This document shows positions 40,631 through 48,882 of a stretch of DNA of 64,000 bases, piece by piece. Numbering within the stretch: position 1 is the stretch's first letter; each line of letters begins with the position of its first letter. Origin of the DNA: Lachnospiraceae bacterium (GTDB lineage: Bacteria; Bacillota; Clostridia; Lachnospirales; Lachnospiraceae); NCBI GenBank assembly GCA_900766925.1, contig CAAFXG010000343.1:1-64000 (forward strand), given 5' to 3'. The position numbers were made by a program, and so were the translations under genes. Below the pieces are notes generated by a model, which had not been told where the DNA came from, ran no database searches, and saw only the letters and a program-made list of their open reading frames with translations.

Positions 40631-41079
40631 ATTATAGCACATTATGCTTGGCTTGTCAAGCTTTTTTTTTATTTTTTTTGTTGGCTTTCCAACTTGGTGT
40701 TGCTACCGCTTCACAACACTTTCGGTCGCATTGCTTGGCGCCCCTCATTCGGCGGTGACCTTTGGCGCCCCTTTCGGTATTCTTAACTTGTGGGATTTAA
40801 TTAGGCGGTCCTCTCATTGGCTTTGCACTTCCTTTCCTTACCTTGTGTCTTTATTATAACAGATGTTTGGCGGTTTGTCAAGAGGTTTTTTCATTTTTTT
40901 TTATTTTTTTTCTACCTCTTGGCTTTTACCTTTCCTCATCTTCTGTAATTATTATAACAGATTTGAGAGAGGTTGTCAAGGGGAAATTTCATTTTTTTCA
41001 AAATTTCTTTTTCATCCTCGGTGAGGTTTTCATCTCCCCTTGACACTTACTATTATACCAGATTTGAGCCAAAAGTCAA
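40631..41079 (-). promoter_or_regulatory. Stack of four promoters before family A copy 4
   Basis: TATAAT/TTGACA pairs at 40631-40659, 40853-40881, 40951-40979 and TATAAT-16-TTGACT at 41052-41079. The 40660-41050 interval contains no supported gene, only promoter units with short leaders (ACACAAGGTAAGG, ACAGAAGATGAGG). Confidence 0.72.
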
Positions 41080-41160
41080 TAGGTAATTTTGCACAAATGA
41101 TTAGATCCATTTTTGTGCATTTCGACGGGCGGCCCGGGCGGGTTTCTCGCCCCTCTCAAA

Positions 41161-41826
41161 TTAGAGGGAAGGGAAACACTTGTTTGCGTCCTTACCTTTG
41201 CAATCCCACTGATGACAATTTTTTGTGAACTTCTTGTGCATTGAGTAGCAACGCTTGAAAATTTCCATTTCAATGAGTGCGTCAGAAAGTGCGGTGTGCT
41301 CTTCAAGATAGTCCGCATTATTAGTGATGAAAGCGTAAACACTCTGTGCAGATGTTGCACAACTCTTACCACTTGAGGACTTCAGACCATTTTCAATACA
41401 AAACTTGCGGTACTTCTTGAGGTGTGTAATTGTCTGTAATGCCATTAAATAAATATCAATGAACTCGAACTCGTCAAGTAAATCTCTGCAAGCAGTCTTG
41501 ACAAAATCAAAACCGCTGTTGTAAGCCTGAACATACTTGACATTGTACATTCTACAAAGGTTACGCACAATTTCAACCGCTTCTTTTTCAGTAGCAACCG
41601 CAGACATCATGCCATTGCGGAGACGCTCTTCATAGATTGGGAAATTCTTTTTTGCATAGTCATCATAACGGATTTCATCGTAGTGCTCCATTACAAGCAT
41701 TGAAGTAGTCGCAAAAATGTGTCCATCTTTATCGTGGATTACACAACCAACATTATACATTCCAGTAGGAGCGGAAGTACCGCCAACAGTTTCAGTATCA
41801 AGTGTGCAATAGATTGTCTTATTCAT
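41161..41826 (-). CDS. DnaQ-like 3'-5' exonuclease (copy 2)
   Basis: 221 aa from MNKTIYCTLDTETVGGTSAP. LDTETVGG (ExoI), AYNSGFDFVKTAC (ExoII) and HTALSDALIEMEIF (ExoIII) are all present. Same fold and motif spacing as 31291-31932 at moderate identity. Confidence 0.87.
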   Translation of the reverse strand: MNKTIYCTLDTETVGGTSAPTGMYNVGCVIHDKDGHIFATTSMLVMEHYDEIRYDDYAKKNFPIYEERLRNGMMSAVATEKEAVEIVRNLCRMYNVKYVQAYNSGFDFVKTACRDLLDEFEFIDIYLMALQTITHLKKYRKFCIENGLKSSSGKSCATSAQSVYAFITNNADYLEEHTALSDALIEMEIFKRCYSMHKKFTKNCHQWDCKGKDANKCFPSL

Positions 41827-41913
41827 AGTATCAATTCCTTTCATATCTCTTTCATTTGATGTATTCATTATAGCATTATTTGAACCTGTTGTCAAGGGCT
41901 TTTTTGAAATTTT

Positions 41914-42090
41914 TTAATAAATTTCTTTGCCCTTGCGTTCTGCGTCTTTACGCATTGCCCTTGTTGGGGTCTTTGGGGTTTTCATTATCCTTGTACCAGT
42001 ATTGAAGCCATTAACAGACCTCTGTTTCTTGTGGTACTCTTTCTGTGCTTTTTTGGAACGCTTTTCCATAGGGACAAATTTATCTTTCAT
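41914..42090 (-). CDS. Small, very basic protein, 58 aa
   Basis: MKDKFVPMEKRSKKAQKEYH ... Lys/Arg/Thr-rich throughout, low complexity; likely disordered and nucleic-acid binding. Start after GAGAGGTAATCAC. Confidence 0.64.
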   Translation of the reverse strand: MKDKFVPMEKRSKKAQKEYHKKQRSVNGFNTGTRIMKTPKTPTRAMRKDAERKGKEIY

Positions 42091-42200
42091 AGTGATTACC
42101 TCTCTCTCTCATTTCTTGATTATAGTATACCACAGGCTCGCCTACTTGTCAACCCCTTTTTCGGGATTTTTTCAAAATATTTTTTTGTGCAAATTGCCTA

Positions 42201-42229
42201 TTGACAAATTGCTGGCGAGGTGGTATAAT
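42201..42229 (+). promoter_or_regulatory. Plus promoter of element E7
   Basis: TTGACA-17-TATAAT, with a TTGTGCAAA half-site directly upstream (42185-42193). Confidence 0.76.
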
Positions 42230-42237
42230 GTAAAATT

Positions 42238-42261
42238 CCGGCGCTCAGGATCGTGCGCCGG
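42238..42261 (+). ncRNA. GC hairpin element E7
   Basis: CCGGCGC/GCGCCGG stem, loop TCAGGATCGT, 8 nt after TATAAT; followed by a weak TTTTAC/GTAAAA hairpin shared with the end of the minus gene at 42272. Confidence 0.6.
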
Positions 42262-42271
42262 CGGCCGACTT

Positions 42272-42490
42272 TTACCGCACAGTAAAAATCAGCTCGCACT
42301 CAATGGGCACAACTTCTGATTCGGGGGTAACTCTCGCCATGAAAGTGCCTGTTTCAATCGCCATGGGGAAACTGTGTCCGTTGCGGTCAGCTACCATGCA
42401 AGGCTTATTGTCAAAAAGGAAAGTGTCACCTACTCGCAGAGAACCATAGCGAACAGTTCTGTTATTTTTTACTCGTTTGCAAGAAATCAT
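42272..42490 (-). CDS. Unknown protein, 72 aa
   Basis: From MISCKRVKNNRTVRYGSLRV; beta-rich, SH3-like pattern (GDTFLFDNKPCMVADR). Promoter at its upstream end. Confidence 0.65.
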   Translation of the reverse strand: MISCKRVKNNRTVRYGSLRVGDTFLFDNKPCMVADRNGHSFPMAIETGTFMARVTPESEVVPIECELIFTVR

Positions 42491-42555
42491 TTTTATCAAC
42501 CTCTCTTTGTTTTTCTGTATTTATTATAACATGAGAAGGATTTTTTGTCAATCCC

Positions 42556-42936
42556 TTAAGTCTGACTTTTTTCAAAAAATTTTTCTTTGTTCTTTGCGCC
42601 ATTGACAACCATCAAACTGACTTCGTTGTTGCTTTGGTCGATGAGTTCAACGGGCTTTCCAAGAGCATAGGCAAAACCGCACTCCCAAGCCGTACCACTA
42701 TCAGAATACAATCCGTAGTAAATGCAATGCACTTCGTCACATTCACGAATTGCCTTTACATCTTCATCAAAAACCATCTGCGCCCATTCATGATTAGGAT
42801 AATCCCATGCATTTTCAATACTGTGCTCCATAGGGACATAGACCGAATGACCCTTTGACCGCAAATAATTTGCAACCGCCTTTACATTTTCTTTTTCAAA
42901 CTCTGTAAACAAAGGACTTGCCAAATAGATTTTCAT
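42556..42936 (-). CDS. Nucleoside 2-deoxyribosyltransferase-like
   Basis: 126 aa from MKIYLASPLFTEFEKENVKA. KIYLASPLF (strand 1), VYVPMEHS, and SDSGTAWECGFAYALGKPV, containing the catalytic Glu and the substrate loop, fit the Nuc_deoxyrib_tr family. Those enzymes swap or remove bases of deoxynucleosides or their monophosphates; phage relatives can act on NAD-like signals too. Confidence 0.82.
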   Translation of the reverse strand: MKIYLASPLFTEFEKENVKAVANYLRSKGHSVYVPMEHSIENAWDYPNHEWAQMVFDEDVKAIRECDEVHCIYYGLYSDSGTAWECGFAYALGKPVELIDQSNNEVSLMVVNGAKNKEKFFEKSQT

Positions 42937-43044
42937 AAGTATCAACCTCTCTCGTTTCTTTCTATTATTATTATACCACACTTTTGGAATTTGTCAAGGG
43001 GTATTTTCAAAATTTTTTGCCCGGGCGGTCGGTTTGAGAAGTCT

Positions 43045-43494
43045 TTACAGACTTCTCAAAACCTCGAGAATGTTCTGTACATCGTAAGCCTTGCCCGTCC
43101 AATTTTCACGATTAGGCTTTTCATCGTCAAACAGAATGTCGTTTGCGCTGTGGCAGAAATTCTGTTTCGGAGTTCCGTATTTTACGATGTTGATTTCATC
43201 AAAGTGAACACTTGCAAGATGTTTCTTGAGCCATTCCATTTTTGCTTTTGTGACGATTTCGTTGTATTCGTCTGTACCGCTCTTGCTCAACCAAGAAATG
43301 ATTGCTACTCGGTAGCCGTTTCTCTGTAATTCGTTGAGTTTTCTTGCAAGTACATTCATTCTCACCATAGGCTTTGCATTTGCATAAGGAAAAGCGTCAC
43401 CATTGATTAAGTATTCAAGCCAATTTTCTACTCCGTAAAGGTCTGCGATTGTTCCGTCCATGTCGAAGTTGATTGTGATGTTAAGTTCTTTCAT
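43045..43494 (-). CDS. HAD-type 5'(3')-deoxynucleotidase
   Basis: 149 aa from MKELNITINFDMDGTIADLY; motif I DMDGT, motif II-like IISWLSKSG, motif III Lys region and motif IV ILFDDEKPN. Close in layout to NT5C-type phage nucleotidases. With the neighbouring transferase it suggests manipulation of deoxynucleotide pools. Confidence 0.82.
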   Translation of the reverse strand: MKELNITINFDMDGTIADLYGVENWLEYLINGDAFPYANAKPMVRMNVLARKLNELQRNGYRVAIISWLSKSGTDEYNEIVTKAKMEWLKKHLASVHFDEINIVKYGTPKQNFCHSANDILFDDEKPNRENWTGKAYDVQNILEVLRSL

Positions 43495-43682
43495 TTTGAT
43501 TACCTCTCTCTTTCTTTGTACCTTTATTATAGCAGACCCTGTGGGGTTTGTCAAGGGGTTTTTGAAAAATTTTTTTGGAAATTTTTTTCCTTTTTCTTTT
43601 GTATTATTATTATAACAAATTTTTAATTTTTTGTCAAGTCCGAATTTTTCGGCCCGGGCCAAAGGGCCGAAGCCCTAGCCAA

Positions 43683-43985
43683 TTAGCAAAGGCTTTCGAC
43701 CGCTTCGGCAAACGCAAGCATTTCATTTGCAGTTTTGCGAGCCATTTCTGCAACTGCTTTCATACCCTTACGAGATACTCGCCACTCATACACCTCAATC
43801 TTTTTGTACAGTTCATCATAGCCAACCGCTACAAACTGACTTTTGGAATTGCCAGTTTTTTCAATCAGCCCCTTGCGGGCAAGTGCAGAAATAATACCGC
43901 CATTCAATTCATAGTCATGTGCGTAGAAGTCACGACCATTATTGATAATTGTAACCATTGCGTTCATAGTGTTTCTGTTCATCAT
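43683..43985 (-). CDS. Small winged-helix-like protein, 100 aa
   Basis: MMNRNTMNAMVTIINNGRDF; GGIISALARKGLIEK fits a recognition helix with turn, and VYEWRVSRKGMKAV may be the wing. Likely a regulator. A GGCCCGGGCC palindrome follows its stop. Confidence 0.62.
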   Translation of the reverse strand: MMNRNTMNAMVTIINNGRDFYAHDYELNGGIISALARKGLIEKTGNSKSQFVAVGYDELYKKIEVYEWRVSRKGMKAVAEMARKTANEMLAFAEAVESLC

Positions 43986-44247
43986 TTTTAATTGCCTCTC
44001 TTCTTTTTTCTATCATTATTATAGCAGATGAAAAGGAGTTTGTCAAGACCTTTTTCAAAATTTTTGAAAAACTTTTTTCAACCCTTACTGCACCTTGACT
44101 TCCTTACGCACTCGACGGGGTTTTGTTGCGAGTTTTATCAGCTCCTTTTTACATTATTATTATAGCACATTTCAGGAAAAAGTCAATAGGTAATTTTGCA
44201 CAACTTTTCACTCAAAAAACTGTGCAGACTATACAATATCCCAAAAA

Positions 44248-44307
44248 CCTCGCGCCTGGGTCGTTGGCGCGAGGTCAAAAAAAACTGGTGGTATTACCAC
44301 CAGTTTT
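44248..44307 (+). ncRNA. Element E8, putative sRNA
   Basis: CCTCGCGCC/GGCGCGAGG hairpin with loop TGGGTCGTT (44248-44274), then AACTGGTGG/CCACCAGTT terminator (44284-44306). No consensus promoter; TATACA 10 nt upstream with a poor -35 that overlaps a TGTGCAG site. Confidence 0.58.
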
Positions 44308-44554
44308 CGCCAAGGCTTTCCATTTCACAAGCCAAAATATCATCGCCCTCGTCCTCATCGTCCGAGTCGAAAACTTCGGCTTGGCATTTCGGACAGAGGT
44401 GGGAGATTAACTGCTCCCTTTCAGTTGCCGAAAGGTTCGGAATGGCATTCTGTATCAGTTCGCCATTCTGCCAAGCCTCGAACTGTGCGAGGTTGACCTC
44501 AACGGAATGTTCCACACCACAGAACGGACAAACAATTTCAACATTAACTCTCAT
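44294..44554 (-). CDS. Zinc-ribbon protein, 86 aa
   Basis: MRVNVEIVCPFCGVEHSVEV; CPFC and CPKC pairs about 45 residues apart, acidic tail DSDDEDEGDD. Stop region overlaps the E8 terminator. Confidence 0.7.
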   Translation of the reverse strand: MRVNVEIVCPFCGVEHSVEVNLAQFEAWQNGELIQNAIPNLSATEREQLISHLCPKCQAEVFDSDDEDEGDDILACEMESLGENWW

Positions 44555-44628
44555 AGTATTTACCTCTCTTTCATTTTCTATAAGTATTATACCATAGGGG
44601 TTGAGGTTTGTCAACCCCTTTTTTGAAA

Positions 44629-45096
44629 TTATTTTTCAAGATTTGCAATGCTATCTTCTGTGCAGAATGTCGCTTTTTGGTATTTAATTTGATAAGCGAT
44701 ACCATCAATTTCAATGTCGCCTGCCTGTGTAAAAGGTACATTGTCTTTTTCCCAAACCTGACCAAAGTATTCAGTAACAAGTTTTTCAAAGATTTCGCCA
44801 CGATTATATTTGCTATCAGCGAAAAGGCTTTCAAAGTATTCTTCACTGCAAAGGATGAAAGATTTTTGCATTTTCAACAATTCTTTCTGATTTTTGTTAG
44901 GCTTAAATCTTAAAGAGTAACCACCCTTACGAGTGCTTGCTACCTTGTCAAGGCAACATACATAAGGAAGAATATCAGCCTGTGCGAAACACACATACAC
45001 ATTGTGGCGGTCAGTAAAACCGAAAATGTATTCGTGGGTATAGGCTACTTTATTGTATCTGTTAATCAGTGTATTCATCATCAGTTCGTTCATCAT
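44629..45096 (-). CDS. PD-(D/E)XK nuclease-like protein
   Basis: 155 aa from MMNELMMNTLINRYNKVAYT. C-terminal GEIFEKLVTEYFG, then GDIEIDGIAYQIKYQ: E...D...QxK arranged as in restriction-type nucleases. Could be a nuclease or a decayed relative; Lys of the motif is present. Confidence 0.62.
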   Translation of the reverse strand: MMNELMMNTLINRYNKVAYTHEYIFGFTDRHNVYVCFAQADILPYVCCLDKVASTRKGGYSLRFKPNKNQKELLKMQKSFILCSEEYFESLFADSKYNRGEIFEKLVTEYFGQVWEKDNVPFTQAGDIEIDGIAYQIKYQKATFCTEDSIANLEK

Positions 45097-45175
45097 GGTT
45101 GTTACCTCTCTCTCAATTTCTGTCTTAATTATACACCCGAAAAAAGGTTTTGTCAACCCCTTTTCCGCAAATTTT

Positions 45176-45454
45176 TTAAATGTCGTAAGAAGTGTATCCA
45201 ACCTTTACAATGAAGCCATCAAAGTGATAAGTAGTATAGAAATCATCATCCACCTCAAGAGCCTCGGCACGAAGCATTTCTTCAAATGCCTCAACTGCGT
45301 CTGCATCATCATAGTCACGCATGATTTCAGACCAATCATCATCGAAGCCTTCGAAATCGTTGAAATCTACAGAAATCTGTCCCTCGAAGTCAAAGACGAT
45401 AGCATCATCACCAAGAGCCTCAGCCATTGCAAGTACCTGTTCGTAAGTCATCAT
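45176..45454 (-). CDS. Very acidic protein, 92 aa
   Basis: From MMTYEQVLAMAEALGDDAIV; about one third Asp/Glu in dense runs (DFNDFEGFDDDWSEIM, DYDDADAVEAFEEML). Size and charge fit DNA-mimic inhibitors such as Ocr/ArdA-type proteins, but no sequence match is claimed. Confidence 0.72.
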   Translation of the reverse strand: MMTYEQVLAMAEALGDDAIVFDFEGQISVDFNDFEGFDDDWSEIMRDYDDADAVEAFEEMLRAEALEVDDDFYTTYHFDGFIVKVGYTSYDI

Positions 45455-45692
45455 TTTAATTACCTCTCTCTCAATTTCTGTCTTAATTATACACCCTGTG
45501 TCTGGGTTTGTCAAGAGTTTTTTCAAACTTTTTTTATTTTTTTTTACTGGGTAATGAGGCATTGGCGCTTGGCTCAGCACCCCACCACCCTTAACTTGAT
45601 TATAGTATAACACAGCCCTCATCAAAAGTCAAGTAGTCAAAATGCACAAATTTCGGGATCCGTAAGTCCGCAAACTTTGTGCATTTTTTCTC

Positions 45693-45721
45693 TTGACAAA
45701 AGCTGAAGGGTATGATATAAT
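45693..45721 (+). promoter_or_regulatory. Plus promoter of element E9
   Basis: TTGACA-17-TATAAT, preceded by TGCACAAA (45642) and TTTGTGCA (45676) arms. Confidence 0.76.
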
Positions 45722-45728
45722 GGAAAAA

Positions 45729-45799
45729 CCGCGTGCCAGGAACGTGCACGCGGCGCCCAAATTTCCAAAAGAAAAAGACGAGGTTTACTCCTCGTCTTC
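45729..45799 (+). ncRNA. Element E9, putative 70-nt sRNA
   Basis: CCGCGTGC/GCACGCGG hairpin, loop CAGGAACGT (45729-45753), starting 8 nt after TATAAT; terminator AGACGAGG/CCTCGTCT (45777-45797). Confidence 0.65.
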
Positions 45800-45958
45800 A
45801 TCATCAAACCCTACTGGATTTGCTTCATGACACTCAACGATGACCTCAAGGTCTCTGTCTGTGAAGCAATCTTTTTCGCACATTCTTGCGAACTCGATGA
45901 CTACATCATGTTCAAATCCGTAAATTCTAATCATTCTGTCAATTAACTGTTCTCTCAT
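45785..45958 (-). CDS. Small acidic protein, 57 aa
   Basis: MREQLIDRMIRIYGFEHDVV; helical, acidic end GFDDEDEE. Terminator at its 3' end is shared with E9. Confidence 0.64.
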   Translation of the reverse strand: MREQLIDRMIRIYGFEHDVVIEFARMCEKDCFTDRDLEVIVECHEANPVGFDDEDEE

Positions 45959-46037
45959 AGTGTTTACCTCTCTTTCATTTTCTATATTTATTATACACCC
46001 GGAAAAAGGTTTTGTCAACCCCTTTTCCGCAAATTTT

Positions 46038-46379
46038 TTAATTATTTTCAATGATGATGATTTCTTGCTGACCATCCCAACCCCAAGAGCCATCAAGCCA
46101 ACCGCCGTATCTCACAGAAATAATTTCGTCATCATAAATAATAGAAGTCCCGCAATCATTCATTACCATTGAAGCGATGTCACCAATCGTCCAATCTTCA
46201 ACGCCCTCAAATACCCATTCATTGCCATTGAAGTCAATGCAGATTACCTCATCATTATTTTCATCAAGTTCCACAACCACAGTTGTCATTGCATACTGTT
46301 CACCTTTTGGAGCATTGCATCCACAAAGTACCATTGCCATCATTCCAAGAGCCATTATCATCATTACAAGTTTTTTCAT
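46038..46379 (-). CDS. Lipoprotein, 113 aa
   Basis: Signal peptide MKKLVMMIMALGMMAMVLCG with lipobox Cys21, then an acidic beta-rich domain with INFNGNEWVF-like strands. Predicted surface lipoprotein; a superinfection-exclusion role is plausible for a phage. Confidence 0.8.
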   Translation of the reverse strand: MKKLVMMIMALGMMAMVLCGCNAPKGEQYAMTTVVVELDENNDEVICIDFNGNEWVFEGVEDWTIGDIASMVMNDCGTSIIYDDEIISVRYGGWLDGSWGWDGQQEIIIIENN

Positions 46380-46430
46380 TTTTATTACCTCTCTTTCATG
46401 ATTTAATTATAGCACAGGGCTGGCAATTTG

Positions 46431-46613
46431 TCAACCCTTAAACGCATAATTTTTCAAATATTCTATTAAAGTAATGTGGCGCATTTTAATGTTTGCAAAA
46501 TCGCCGTCATGCTTGAGGAAGTTGAAACGTGTTAAAGATTTTTTATCGCTCCAATACTCGACAATGTTTTTTGTTCCGCCCTTTGTAATGTTATCGTAAA
46601 TAATTTCTACCAT
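46431..46613 (-). CDS. Unknown protein, 60 aa
   Basis: MVEIIYDNITKGGTKNIVEY; small basic alpha/beta, own promoter with TATAAT near 46639. Confidence 0.62.
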   Translation of the reverse strand: MVEIIYDNITKGGTKNIVEYWSDKKSLTRFNFLKHDGDFANIKMRHITLIEYLKNYAFKG

Positions 46614-46664
46614 GTTGATTACCTCTCTTTCATAATTTAATTATAGCAGAAAGGCTTGAGTTTG

Positions 46665-47102
46665 TCAAGCCTTTTTTTCGAATTTAATCCAAGTATCGCA
46701 ATAATCTTTTTCAATGCTCTTGGAAAATTCTACATTTTCGTAACCCTCTTCAAGATATTTCAAAGTTTCATAGCCGAACTTCTTTGCCCACTTCTTCATA
46801 CCAAAGGGAACTTTTTTCGCAATGTTCCAACCGTCATAATGCCAATTCGTGCAGTAATAATAAGCATTGTCCTCTTCTACGAACTCAAGCACATGAGGAA
46901 GGAAGTAATTCAAAGCCTTTGTTGCTTTTTCTTCGCTCCATTCCTGTCTGCGGTAATTCCAATCATTGAACTTATCGCAAGCAATTACAAAAGGTGCAAT
47001 AGGCAGTGCCCACAGAGGAATGTCATACTTGTCAAATTTGATGCTCGGCATCTTAAAAGATTTTTTAGTGTTCTTGGTCTGTGCGTATTCAAAAGTTTTC
47101 AT
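46665..47102 (-). CDS. Unknown protein, 145 aa
   Basis: From MKTFEYAQTKNTKKSFKMPS. Trp/Tyr-rich; PLWALPIAPFVIACDKFNDW may be a membrane-associated segment. No family recognised. Confidence 0.66.
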   Translation of the reverse strand: MKTFEYAQTKNTKKSFKMPSIKFDKYDIPLWALPIAPFVIACDKFNDWNYRRQEWSEEKATKALNYFLPHVLEFVEEDNAYYYCTNWHYDGWNIAKKVPFGMKKWAKKFGYETLKYLEEGYENVEFSKSIEKDYCDTWIKFEKKA

Positions 47103-47180
47103 TATGTTTACCTCTTTCTTATTTTCTGTATTTATTATACCATGCGTTTCCCGGTTTGTCAACCCCTTTGACGAAATTTT

Positions 47181-47282
47181 TTAGAAAAATCTTTTGCCAT
47201 CATCAAAGGGATTTTCAAGTGTGGTATCTATACTTTCAGCAAGGTTTCTCAAAAACAGTACAATAAATAATCTAAGTAACAT
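47181..47282 (-). CDS. Hydrophobic small peptide, 33 aa
   Basis: MLLRLFIVLFLRNLAESIDT...; GAGAGG 8 nt before ATG 47282 and a promoter upstream. Short amphipathic or membrane helix. Confidence 0.5.
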   Translation of the reverse strand: MLLRLFIVLFLRNLAESIDTTLENPFDDGKRFF

Positions 47283-47399
47283 CTTCATTACCTCTCTTTC
47301 ATGATTAAATTATAGCACCATTTCGGGAGAATGTCAAGCCTTTTTTCTAAAAAACTTTTCGTTTTATTTTTTCTGCACACCATAGATCATGCCAAATAA

Positions 47400-47461
47400 G
47401 GCGCGCCAGGACCGTAGGCGCGCCTATGAGCAAGAAAAAAAATGATTGGTTATCCAATCAT
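47400..47461 (+). ncRNA. Element E10
   Basis: GGCGCGCC/GGCGCGCC hairpin (47400-47424), loop AGGACCGTA, then A-run and ATGATTGG/CCAATCAT terminator (47442-47461). No clear plus promoter found. Confidence 0.55.
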
Positions 47462-47637
47462 TCTTCTTCTTCTGTCATTTGTTCAAGTGTTCTGTATCCT
47501 GTACGAATGTATAGCACTCTCTGCATGGTCTCCTTGGTTGTGCCACACAGCGCTACTGCAAGACCAAGCTCCTCATTTGTGGCAATGCCTAACTCAACCA
47601 TAGTATCCCAATACATCTCTGTTACTTTATCCATCAT
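47458..47637 (-). CDS. Small helical protein, 59 aa
   Basis: MMDKVTEMYWDTMVELGIAT; LGIATNEELGLAVALCG followed by TKETMQRVLYIRTGY is a helix-turn-helix pattern. Stop overlaps the shared terminator. Confidence 0.66.
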   Translation of the reverse strand: MMDKVTEMYWDTMVELGIATNEELGLAVALCGTTKETMQRVLYIRTGYRTLEQMTEEEE

Positions 47638-47738
47638 CTTATTCTATCTCTCTTTCTTTTATTGTTTAAGTATCTCTCTTAACTGTCTTTATTATAGCAC
47701 AACAGGTTTATCCTGTCAAGCCTTTTCCGCAAGTTTTT

Positions 47739-48164
47739 TTACAAGATGATGACTTCTTCAAAGCCTTCATCCTCTGTTGGTATTGTTAGTCTTTGTGACA
47801 TTCTATCTATCACATCTGTTGGTACATGTCTTTGTCTCTGTGCATTGCGTCTCTTACACTCTTCTTTGTCTGTTGCTACATACACTACTACATGTCGTGC
47901 CTTGTGTGCTGTCCACTGTTTGCGTGCCTTGCGTGTCACGTTCGTAGCATCGATGATTACATCATGCCCTTCAGCAAGTGCTTGTGCTACTCGTCTGTGT
48001 GCTTCTGCAAACACTTCAGCGCCTCTCTCTTGGTTCTCTGCACTACCTAACAGTTCTTCTCTGATGGCGTCTGTGCTTACTATTACACACTCTTTGTGTG
48101 CTTCTGTGTATGTGCTCTTACCGCTTGCTGGCAAGCCTACCATTGTATACAGTGTATTCATCAT
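47739..48164 (-). CDS. P-loop kinase, polynucleotide-kinase-like
   Basis: 141 aa from MMNTLYTMVGLPASGKSTYT. Walker A GLPASGKST, VIVSTDAIREELLG (substrate Asp-Ala-Ile), VIIDATNVTRKAR and CKRRNAQR lid: the AAA_33/T4 Pnk 5'-kinase domain without a phosphatase domain. In phages such enzymes repair cleaved tRNAs, which would fit the tRNA array (inference); no RNA ligase is visible. Confidence 0.85.
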   Translation of the reverse strand: MMNTLYTMVGLPASGKSTYTEAHKECVIVSTDAIREELLGSAENQERGAEVFAEAHRRVAQALAEGHDVIIDATNVTRKARKQWTAHKARHVVVYVATDKEECKRRNAQRQRHVPTDVIDRMSQRLTIPTEDEGFEEVIIL

Positions 48165-48287
48165 TGTTACCTCTCTATCTTTCTTTGTATCTTTAGTATA
48201 CCACAAACTGCGTGTCTTGTCAATACTTTTTTTACACAGCCTGTCATAGATGGTTAAGGCACAGCCCTCTGCTGTGCCTACTATCTC

Positions 48288-48722
48288 TTACTTGTATGCC
48301 TCTACAAATACCTTGATGATTGCATCATCTGTATAGTCTAATGCTGTATTGTTATCTGCTATCCATAACAACACATTGTCTGTGTCTTCTATTGCTACAT
48401 TGTCCATGAGCCATTGCTGCCCTTGCTCGTCCTCTACGGTGATGAGTGTGCCCTCTCTGCCTACGACCTCTGCACCCATCATGCGCACCTTGCCCTCTAA
48501 GCCTGCACTACGACACCAACGTTCAATCGCTTGAGTATCAAATACTCTCATTGCTTCTTGTGCCTCGTAGTGTCCTATCACATGCTGTGCTTCATTAAGC
48601 TGCCTGTGCTCTTCATTGTACTTAGCCTGCCAGTCAATACTCTGTTTTACTGACATACCCATGACCACTGCCATAACTACCATGAGTACTACTGTTACTA
48701 CATTGATTATTTTACGCTTCAT
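48288..48722 (-). CDS. Membrane-anchored protein, 144 aa
   Basis: MKRKIINVVTVVLMVVMAVV: one N-terminal transmembrane helix, short coiled coil, then a soluble domain with ITVEDEQGQQWLMDN. Topology N-in, domain outside. Function unknown. Confidence 0.7.
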   Translation of the reverse strand: MKRKIINVVTVVLMVVMAVVMGMSVKQSIDWQAKYNEEHRQLNEAQHVIGHYEAQEAMRVFDTQAIERWCRSAGLEGKVRMMGAEVVGREGTLITVEDEQGQQWLMDNVAIEDTDNVLLWIADNNTALDYTDDAIIKVFVEAYK

Positions 48723-48882
48723 TATTCTTTACCTCTTTACTTTCTTGTTCTTTACATCTTTAGTATAACACATTGCGTGTTATTTGTCAATAGTTTTTGC
48801 ACATTTTTAGGAAGTCGCACATTGTACAAGTCGCACAACTGTTTGCATAGATTTTTTGTAAGCCTTTTGATTAAAGCTAATT

